Translations under genes and position numbers: made by a program | Notes under the pieces: generated by a model | Told to the model about the DNA's origin: nothing | Databases searched by the model: none | Seen by the model: only the letters and a program-made list of their open reading frames with translations | Assembly: GCA_910592005.1 (NCBI GenBank) | Contig: CAJVPP010003903.1 | Coordinates: forward strand, 1 to 10,495 | Length of the DNA: 10,495 bases | Direction: 5' to 3' | Source: Funneliformis mosseae | Lineage: Eukaryota > Glomeromycota > Glomeromycetes > Glomerales > Glomeraceae | In this document: positions 1-7,569 of the stretch, piece after piece | How the letters are laid out: each line of letters begins with the position of its first letter | How positions within the stretch are numbered: position 1 is the first letter of the stretch

Positions 1-59
1 TTTTTTAAAAATTTTAATTTTTCATAAAAGTAAATCAGAAGGGAATTTATAGTAAATAA

Positions 60-77
60 GCAGGCAAATTTGCCTGC
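60..77. repeat. Perfect 18-bp palindrome
   Basis: The sequence GCAGGCAAATTTGCCTGC equals its own reverse complement. It is one of the few G/C-containing stretches in the first kilobase. No gene is adjacent, so a role cannot be assigned; it could be a transposon-end scar or a dyad protein site. Confidence 0.7.
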
Positions 78-174
78 AAACCTCTACAGTTTAAGGGATA
101 ATATATTTAAATATTATCTAATTTAAATTACTAGATATTGAAAAAATAAATTTACAAATTTAACAAAAATTGTT

Positions 175-512
175 AATTTTGTATTAATATTTATATTACA
201 ATTTCAATATCTAATGATTCAAATTAATTAAATTTTAATATGTTATTCTTTAAGATTATATCTAAGATGTATTAAAATTTAGTTCAATTTTAATTAGTGT
301 ATATCAAAGATTGTGTGCAGAAATTTTTAGATAAACTCTGTGTAATTAATTTTAATTTTATATTAACATTATAGCACAATTTCAATATCTAATGATTTAA
401 ATTAAATGAAATTTTAATATTATTTTTTGAAATTATATCTAAGATATATTAAAATTTGATTTAATTTTAATCAGTATGTTCTGAAAAATAAGATATCAAA
501 GATTGTGTATAT
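175..512. repeat. Two degenerate direct copies, offset about 178 bp
   Basis: Copy 1 (about 175-314) and copy 2 (about 355-510) share CAATTTCAATATCTAATGAT (199-218 and 377-396), then a shared AT-rich stretch, TATATCTAAGATRTATTAAAATTT, and finally ATATCAAAGATTGTGT (301-316 and 493-508). Copy 2 is longer by a short insertion near 480. A reverse-complement version of the TTTCAATATCTA core lies at about 132-143, just left of copy 1, so the block has both direct and inverted organisation, as at the end of a decayed mobile element. No coding potential seen. Confidence 0.65.
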
Positions 513-877
513 AAACTTTAATGACCTTCTGTATTTTTATTTATAATTATTTTATTTTTAAAAAAATCTATTTATAAAAAATATATAATTTTCTGTATTT
601 ATATTTTTAATAAAAAAATATAATAAAAATAAAAAGTTTAAATTATTTATTATTATTCAAAAATATAATATTAATTGTCAAATTAAAATAATAATAATTA
701 TTTTTAATATTTAAAAGTCTATAATTTTTATAATAAAATTATTAGAAAAACTAAAATTTAAAAATATTACTGAAATAAATAATTTTATTAATTTAAAACT
801 ATTTAAAAAATTTTAGTTTAAATTAATATTAATATAATAATATATAAATATAAAATTATATAAATTTAAATAATTAC
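513..877. other. Gene-free A/T-rich spacer
   Basis: Almost entirely A and T with short homopolymers. I see no open frame, splice-bounded exon, RNA gene or clear repeat on either strand. Confidence 0.6.
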
Positions 878-1503
878 CATTATATTAGAAATAGTTAGAA
901 TATTTTTTATACAATTTATAAGATTACAATAATGAAAATAATATTCAATATTATTATAAGTTATTACGCAAATCTTTTAATAAATTAAATTTGGTTAATT
1001 CATATTATCTATATATTGTTATTCTTGTTTAATTAATTTAGGTAATGAAGATTTAATAAGATTTGTATGCTTATTAAAAAATGGATTATTTCATTTTCTG
1101 CTTTATTACTTAATTTATTTTTAATTACTAATGTCATAAAATCTTTGTATACTTCATTAAAATAATTTATATTTACTTCAGATTCAACTTTTTTTAAAAT
1201 ATCTTGATTTATTATTAAATCTTTAGATATAAAATTTTCTGAATTGTTGCTATGGTCATCTAAAATGATAATTCTTCAACAGATAAAGAAAGATCTTTAT
1301 GCAAACTTTCATAATGCATCTATATAAATTTGTTTAAAAACATTTCAAAAAGTCAAAAATCTTTATTTATAATATATATCTCAATAGAATTAATAGAATT
1401 AAAAATCTCTTTACTTTCTATTGAAACATTATTAATATCTATAATAGAATCATTATTACTTTTATCACTGCTAAATAGATTGCAAATATTAATATGCTAA
1501 CTA
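878..1503 (-). pseudogene. Plavaka/KDZ-type transposase fragment (N-terminal region), decayed
   Basis: Read on the minus strand from about 1503 downward, consecutive frames give a continuous protein-like text: an acidic, Ser/Asn-rich start, then SIESKEIFNSINSIEI, FEMFLNKF, MHYESLHKDLSLSVEEL, SKDLIINQDILKKVES, YKDFMTLVIKNKLSN, NKHTNLIKSSLPK and finally a poor match containing NCIKNILTISN near 880. At least three frameshifts and several stops break it. From memory this order resembles the N-terminal part of large Plavaka/KDZ-type cut-and-paste transposases that are very numerous in Glomeromycotina. The catalytic core would lie further downstream and is not present here, so only the left end of the gene survives. 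There is no start or terminal repeat to define the element. Identification is by recognition only; the existence of a broken coding remnant on this strand is firmer than the family name. Confidence 0.5.
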
Positions 1504-1918
1504 TATTCTGAATGATTACTAAATATTCGTTTACAAAATAGATATTTATAATAAACTATTTGTTATTTTATATATATGTAATAGTTTAAAAGATTTATTA
1601 TATTTTTTTATTTGATTTATTCAAGAAGATATTGAAGTCTATTGATAATAATTTTTTGATAGTTTTCACTAAATAGCTTATATTTGCTAATAATTTTATA
1701 TTTTAATTTTTACACTATACCACTCAGTGGTTTTCTGAAAATTTATTATATTAAAAAAAGAAATGCTTAGAAGTTGTACTAAGGTTTACAGATATATGCC
1801 TTTTTTACAGCAAACCGCTTTCCTAAAAAATACAAATTAACTATTCAAGTTATATCTGTTATGTAATTATAATACTATTACCTAAACCCTCTATAGTTTC
1901 TTTTATTATAGATTATTC
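1504..1918. other. Spacer with a small dyad at 1719-1731
   Basis: No open frame of note. ACCACTCAGTGGT (1719-1731) is a 6-1-6 dyad of the kind seen at ends of Tc1/mariner-like elements, but no partner end is visible. On the minus strand this region would be the 3' flank of the microexon gene; an AATAAA-like string (ATAATAAAAG) occurs just after its stop codon. Confidence 0.4.
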
Positions 1919-2002
1919 TCAGGAATTAGCATTTTTATCGTCTTTCTTATCATCATTCTTATTAGATTCAAGTTTAAACTTCATATCGCCTTCAATCCTT
2001 TG
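1919..2002 (-). CDS. Candidate terminal exon of the minus-strand microexon gene
   Basis: On the minus strand TTTTTTAATTCTGTAG ends at 2003, a strong pyrimidine-rich 3' splice site. It is followed by 84 nt that are open only when entered at phase 0: 27 codons then TGA at 1919-1921. The peptide starts QRIEGDMKFKLES and continues with a Lys/Asp/Asn-rich tail, that is, a short, highly charged, disordered-looking C-terminus. The other two phases hit a stop (TGA) early. The exon has no stops or frameshifts, in contrast with neighbouring relics. The nearest upstream donor is GTAAGT at 2183-2188 in array unit 1, making an intron of about 186 nt. I do not recognise the protein. It could be chance in 84 nt, but the coincidence of acceptor, open frame and phase agreement with unit 1 makes a real exon more likely. 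Confidence 0.45.
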   Translation of the reverse strand, partial: QRIEGDMKFKLESNKNDDKKDDKNANS

Positions 2003-4358
2003 CTACAGAATTAAAAAATTTTAATATTATTTATGCAATATTTTATAATATTACTTAAATCTTTTAATACTTATCATATTTTTTCAGATTGATTTTTTAT
2101 AATTGAACTATTTATTTGTAGATTTTTATTTATTATTAACTTTTTGATTAATTATTATCTTTTTTATTTTCTATCCATAGAAACTTACCTCTGATTTGAG
2201 ACAAAAACCTTTAAATCTTACAAAAAGAATATAAGTTAATTATTAGTTTTTTTTCTAATATAAATAAAAAGATTTAACTAAAACTTTCATTTTCCTTTTA
2301 TGGAAACTTTTCTTTTATTCTAAGTTTTGAAAGTCTTCTGAATTCTACAAAAGATAAGCAAGTGTTATTTTTTAAAAAAAAAAAAATAAATAAAAAAATA
2401 TTAATTAATATTTTCTCTACACTCTCTATAAGAACTTACCTTTAATTAAGTATGAAAACCTTTAGATTCTACAAAAAAAAAGATAATTAATTTTTTTTTA
2501 AAATAAAGTTAAAAAAAAAAATAATTACTGTTTCCATTTCTCTCATAAAACTTACCTTTGATTTAGGACAAAACCTTTAGATCCTACAAATAAAAAATAA
2601 GTTGATTATTAAAACATTTTAATATAAATAAAAATTTTTGACTGATGCTTCTATTCTCTTTCTATAGAAACTTACCTTCTATTCTAAGCTTTGAAAATTC
2701 TTTTAATTTTATAAAAAGGTAAAGTAGAATGTTATTTTTAAAAAAAAAAATAAAATAAAATATTAATTAATATTCCCTCTATACTCTTTATAGGAATTAC
2801 CTTTAATCATAAATGAAAACCTCAGATTCTACAAAAAAAAGATAATTAGTTTTTTTTTTAAATAAAATTAAAAAAAAAAAAAATAAATAAATAATTGCCA
2901 TTTTCATTTTCTCTCATAAGAACTTATTTCTGATCTAGAATAAAACCTTTGGATTCTACAAATAAAAGATGAGTTAATTATTAAAGTTTCTTTTATTATA
3001 AAATAAAAAGATTTCAACTGATGCTTTTATTCTCATTCTATAGAAACTTACCTTTCATTCCAAACTTTGAAAGTCTTCTGAATTCTACAAAAGGTAAGTA
3101 GAGTGTTATTTTTTAAAAAAATAAAAAAAGATATTAATTAATGCTCCCTCTATACTCTTCATAGAAATTATCTTCGATCATAAATGAAAACCTCAGATTT
3201 TACAAAAAAAAAGGTAATTAGTTTTTCTTTTAAATAAAGTTAAAAAAATAAATAAATAAATAATTGCTATTTTCATTTTCTTTTATGAGAACTTATCTCA
3301 GATCTAGGACAAAACCTTTGGATTTTACAAATAAAAGGTGAGTTAATTATTAAAGTCACTTTTATTATAAAATAAAAAGATTTTAACTAATACTTTTATT
3401 CTCATTCTGTAAGAATTTACCTTCTATTCTAAGCCTTGAAAATCTTTCAAATTCTACAATAGGTAAGCAGAGTAATTTTTTAAAAAAATAAAAAAATATT
3501 AACTAATACTCCCTCTACATCTTCTATAGGAACTTACTTTTAATCAAAAATAAAATCGATCAAGGATGAAAACCTTTGGATTCTACAAAAAAAAGGTAAT
3601 TCATTTTTTTTTAAAAAATAATTACTATTTCCATTTTCTCTTATAGGGACTTATTTCTGATCTAGGATAAAACCTTTAGATCCTAAAAATAAAAGATGAT
3701 TAATTATTAAAATTTTTTTATTATAAATAAAAAGATTTTAACTGATGCTTTTATTCTACTTCTATAGGAACTCACCTTCTATTTCAAGCCTTAAAAATCC
3801 TTCAAATTTTACAAAAAGATAAGTAGTATTATTTTTTTTTTTAAAAAAAAAAAAATAAAAAAAAATATATATATTAACTAATGCTTCCTCTATACTCTCT
3901 ATCAAAATTTATCTTTGATCATGAATGAAAACTCTGGATCTTACAAAAAAAAAAGTAATTTAACTTTATATTTTTTTTAAATAAAATTAAAAAAAAATAA
4001 TAATTACTACCATAAGAATTACTTCCTGATCTAAGATGAATCGAACAAAAAGAAAGGTAAGTTATTAATTTTTTTTTATATTTAATAAATTAAAACAATT
4101 TAATTATAGTAACTTATCTCTGATCTAGGATGAAGATCTTTGGATTCTATGAAAAAAGGTGAGTTTTTTAATACAAGTAAAAAAATATTTTGATTAACGC
4201 TTCCATATTCCTTCTATAGAACTTATTTTAAAGTTCTCTAAAAAAGTAAGTGAAGGATTATTTATTAAGAAAAAATAAAAATATATATTATTATCTAACA
4301 CACTCTTTATACTCTCTATAGAAACTTACCTTTGATTAAAAATGAAGACCTCTAGATC
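1919..4358 (-). CDS. Putative multi-microexon repeat-protein gene (partial, partly decayed)
   Basis: Model on the minus strand: exons of class B (28-29 nt), A (33 nt) and C (28 nt), each preceded by a T-run plus GTAG and followed by GTAAGT or a near variant. Class A: 2312-2344, 2676-2708, 3052-3084, 3421-3453, 3776-3808. Class B: 2440-2468, 2801-2828, 3172-3199, 3538-3582 (enlarged), 4330-4358. Class C: 2189-2216, 2556-2583, 2928-2955, 3297-3324, 3655-3682, 4118-4146 (intermediate). Introns are about 75-100 nt. With B at 29, C at 28 and A at 33 the sum is 90 nt, and C ends at phase 0, as the terminal exon requires. Typical readings are IQRFCPRSK-like for C, IQKTFKxWN-like for A and NPKVFILDQ-like for B. 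Several B units are 28 nt and some donors are ATAAGT, so the copy is probably partly dead. No signal-peptide first exon was found. The repeat-per-exon layout recalls fungal repeat effectors such as the SP7 type; homology is not shown. Confidence 0.35.
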
Positions 4359-4450
4359 CTACAAAAAAAGATAATTAGTTTTCTTTATTTAAACAAATTA
4401 AAAAAAATAATTTAATTACTGTTTTTATTCTCTCTTCATAGAAATTACAT
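2181..4450. repeat. Higher-order tandem array, about 20 monomers of about 120 bp in three classes
   Basis: On the plus strand each monomer has a pyrimidine-rich block ending near TATAG, then AACTTACCTTT, a class-specific core, GGATTCTACAAA or a variant, an A-run, AGGTAAGT or similar, and an A/T filler. Class A cores contain ATTCTAAGCTTTGAAA; class B cores ATCATAAATGAAAACCTC; class C cores GATCTAGGACAAAACCTTTG. The order is C, then A-B-C repeated. Class A cores start near 2306, 2670, 3046, 3415, 3770 and 4220, a period of about 355-375 bp except the last. The left edge is sharp (2181). The right end frays: a truncated unit near 4020, an internally deleted A unit near 4220-4240 and a stub at 4440. 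A-run length varies between copies (7 to 10 A), which would shift a plus-strand exon but falls in the pyrimidine tract of a minus-strand intron. Confidence 0.85.
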
Positions 4451-4709
4451 AAATTTATTAGTTTTTTTAAAAACAAATTAAAAAAATTTAATTGCAACTT
4501 TTTAACATGATTAAAAAACAAAAAAAAATTCATAATTTATCTCTTGTAAATAAAATTAAAATTAACTTACTTATTTTAATTAATTGTTTTATGTAATTTT
4601 AATTATATCACGTATTTATAAATATATGAAATGCATTGTACTATAATATTTGAGTACAATACAATATTTAGAACAGTATTAGTATAGTACTAGTACAATT
4701 CCCAATCCT
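4451..4709. other. Spacer between array and primase-like fragment
   Basis: Mostly A/T. It includes the palindrome GTACTAGTAC at 4687-4696 within several near-copies of AGTAC. A minus-strand ATG at 4531-4533 opens a Phe-rich frame running into the array, but poly-T alone explains it. No supported gene. Confidence 0.4.
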
Positions 4710-4710
4710 A

Positions 4711-5142
4711 CCTTATGCTAGTAGTAGAAATATGAAGAGAATTTTTATTTTTATTACTACTATTAGCAACGGTTATACTTTTTTTATCTCACTTTAGATT
4801 TATTTTTAAACAAATATCTTTAAAGGCATTATGAATAAATATATAGACTTTTTTACGTATAACTTTAGAAGTGATAATATTTAGTATTTCTATTAGTAAA
4901 TCAAAATCTATAATAGGATGGAGTGGTTTATCTCCATCAATAAATTCTTATAATGAATAGCTTTATAGTCTAAAAAAAATAGTTTTGATATTATCCTCAT
5001 TATCAGCTCTAAGAAATTGTTTTAGCCTAATACTATTATCCCAAATTTAATATAAGCATTCGCTAATATCAGAGGCTTTAAAGTTATAACTGTATAGAGT
5101 AAAAGATGCGTCAAAGAAATTTAAAAGCTTGGAATAAGTCAT
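4711..5142 (-). pseudogene. Primase-like (AEP-type) N-terminal fragment, degenerate
   Basis: From a minus-strand ATG at 5140-5142 one frame runs to about 4711 without a frameshift, interrupted by about six stops. It reads MTYSKLLNFFD at the start, then IWDNSIRLKQFLRADNED, DGDKPLHPIIDFDL, HNAFKDICLKI and DKKSITVANSS. The hydrophobic-D-F-D segment (Asp codons at 4906-4908 and 4900-4902) after GDKPLHP resembles the first catalytic motif of archaeo-eukaryotic primase (AEP) domains; from memory, Glomeromycotina carry many such proteins, some joined to replication-origin-binding or D5-type helicase regions. The stops mostly replace positions where Gln or Trp would be expected, that is, C-to-T or G-to-A changes. 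The rest of the protein is absent, cut off close to the microexon array. Coding-like frame: fairly sure. Primase assignment: moderate. Upstream to about 5225 more coding-like text occurs in other frames. Confidence 0.45.
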
Positions 5143-5438
5143 AGTAAAATTTTTCAAGATATGATAACTATATATACTATTTCAATATATGGTACGTAAC
5201 ACATAAAGGTATTAAAAATTTAGCATAAATTCTAAATGTATCTAGTTTTTTAATTTGTATGTTATTAAAAAATTAAACCAATTTTTATATAGTTTAGATT
5301 GTATTCTTTTAGAAAATTGGCTTACATTTTAGCTAACTTAATTATTTAAAAAGTTATTAGTAGTTAAAAATATGATATATTATTATTAATTAATCAGATT
5401 CAGACTAACTTCGCAGGGGTATTTATAAGGGTAAATTA

Positions 5439-5480
5439 ACAAATTGATCAATAAAAATGCAAGATTTTTATCACGTGATA
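5439..5480. repeat. Possible left terminal inverted repeat of the DNA transposon, with TATCACGTGATA palindrome
   Basis: The stretch ending AAAATGCAAGATTTTTATCACGTG aligns, with gaps, to the reverse complement of 7839-7873 (AAAATGATATTTTCACGTAA). TATCACGTGATA (5469-5480) is a perfect 12-bp palindrome with a CACGTG core. The two ends flank the transposase at about 50 and 85 bp, which is a sensible geometry for terminal repeats, but the match is degenerate and no target duplication is evident. Confidence 0.3.
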
Positions 5481-6477
5481 ATAACTAATTATTTATAAGA
5501 TATTGTTTAAAAATTGTTTTAAAAATAAAAATGCTACTTTCTTCAAAACAAAAAAGAAAGTCAAAAGAGCAATTACACATAATAAATGGTAAATTTGATA
5601 AAAAGTATGTAAAGATAGTCAGCAATTGATTGATGATAGTAGTGTTATATCAGTTGAAGAGTTCTTTAATGAAAATGAAGGTTAGAGTAATGATAATGAT
5701 AGCGAATAGGATAAATCAGAAGATATGGAAGCTGAAATTAAATTTCATCAAAGATTAAAAGGATTTGATTTAATATGAAAAAATGATAATCAATTTGAAA
5801 AAATAAAGCGAGGACTATATAAGAAAGAAAAGATACCAAAATTAATTTATTATAATAAATATAGTTCAAATGGCATATTAATTAAAACAGCAGTCGACAC
5901 TAAAAAAATTACAAATTTTTTAAAAAAAGTGAAACTCAATTTACAAATAATCCACAATTACCTGATAACTTAGAAAACTTTTTTAGTGATTTAAGTGATT
6001 TAGAAAGTGAGATCATTAATTCATATACTTACAAAATAACTGAAAAAATAAAGAATTTAAAGGAATAGTTAGAGAAATAATATAATCAATTAACAGTTGT
6101 TGATTATAATCACAAAGAGCAATATTTGAATACCTTACTTTGTTAAATAATAATAATAGATATAAAAGAATTGATATTAGTTTAGAAATCGCTCAAAAAA
6201 TTTTATTGATGATGGTGTATAGAAAGCATGAAAAATCAAAGACTTATAAAATACTGATTACTAAATAACAAACTTTCAGAATTTAAATGTGAAAAACATC
6301 AAAAAACAATTAGAATAATTGATGATGAAGACGTTGCAGAAAAATGTCATACTTGAATTCAAAAACAAAATTTTAATACTACACCAGCTTCATTTAAAAA
6401 ATTTATTGAAGATGAGTTATTCTTCAGCATTGAAATCACCAAAGAAAAATCTCTTGCTTTAATGACCGCAACAATAT

Positions 6478-6549
6478 GTAAGTAAAAACTTTAAACTGTA
6501 GTTTTTTAATTAATATGAATAATAATTTATTATATATATTAAAATACAA
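6478..6549 (+). other. Retained 72-nt spliceosomal intron in the transposase pseudogene
   Basis: Coding text runs MTATI up to 6477 and resumes at 6550 with WLNVL if 72 nt are removed; the Trp codon is split T|GG. The 5' end is a canonical GTAAGT (6478-6483). The 3' end reads ACAA where ACAG is expected, again a G-to-A change. The interior is A/T-rich and has stops in the flanking frame. This shows the ancestral gene was intron-bearing, so the element was copied at DNA level. Confidence 0.55.
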
Positions 6550-7569
6550 GGCTTAACGTTCTTAATTATACATATCAATAATATCATCATAAAATATATT
6601 ATAATAGGCATGAAAGAGAAGATGTTCTACAATATCAAAAAGAATTCTTAGAAAAAATATTTAAACATGAAAAATACATGTCCAAATATGAAGGTGAATC
6701 TATGGATCAAGTATATCCTAATTTACCTGAGAGAGAAAAAAAAAGAATCCTTGTAGTTCATAATAAATGCATTTTTTATTCAAATGATAGAAAATGTAGA
6801 TTGTGAACAAGAAATAGTGAAATGTCACTATGAAAAAAAGGAAATGAAAGATCAATTATAATTAGTGAATTTTTAACTGAAATTGATGGATATTTATATT
6901 TATAATAAACTGATATAGAAAAAGATTCTCATGTATTTAAAACAGCATGATGTTACTTAAAATCTGATACAAATCAAGAGAGTTATTAGACAGTAGAGCA
7001 TCTTCTTGAACAAATTGAATATAAAGCAATTCTCACTTTTGAGGCTTTATATTCAGACTGTATAGCTATGTTTGCTTTTGATAATAGCTCTAATCATATT
7101 GCTTTTAGCAAAAATGCTTTAATTGCAAGTTGCATGAATTTAAACCTGAATAGTAAGCAACCAATTATATAAAATACCTACTTTAGACCAAATAATTAGT
7201 TACAATTAATGGTATTTCCAATAATATATCATGATGAGAAACTTCGTGATAAACCTAAAGGAATTAAATAAGTATTAATAGAGTGTGAAAAATGGCCACC
7301 TGAAGGATTAGAATTAGGATGTAATGAATGTAAAGAAAAAATTCAAGACATTTCAAGAACTACCTATTATGCACGTTAGGTAATATCCTTAGAACTAGAT
7401 TTTCTTGTTTAAAAAGATGCTATTAAAGAATTAATTGAAAATGTAGGACATAAAATGCATTTTTTTTCCTGAATTTTACTGTAAATTAAATTTCATTGAG
7501 AGGTATTAAAATGCAGCCAAAAGATATTCATGTAAAAATTGTGATTATTTATAAAAAGGATTACAAAAA

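Noticed and set aside
2181..4450. CRISPR array or tRNA/rRNA cluster
   Set aside because: The repeat cores are not near-identical short repeats with unique spacers; spacers are low-complexity A/T; no tRNA- or rRNA-like conserved segments are present.
4377..4533. Minus-strand ATG frame of about 50 codons (MNFFLFF...) as signal-peptide exon of the microexon gene
   Set aside because: The hydrophobic residues come from poly-T, the frame runs straight through an array unit and its intron-like part, and no suitable donor follows the first 20 codons.
4732..4797. Plus-strand MKRIFIFITT... 21-codon frame as a secreted-protein start
   Set aside because: It overlaps the better-supported primase-like frame on the other strand and no downstream exon continues it.
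5411..5435. CAGGGGTATTTATAAGGGT as the true outer end of the DNA transposon
   Set aside because: No matching inverted copy was found to the right of the transposase; the CACGTG-containing pair fits slightly better.
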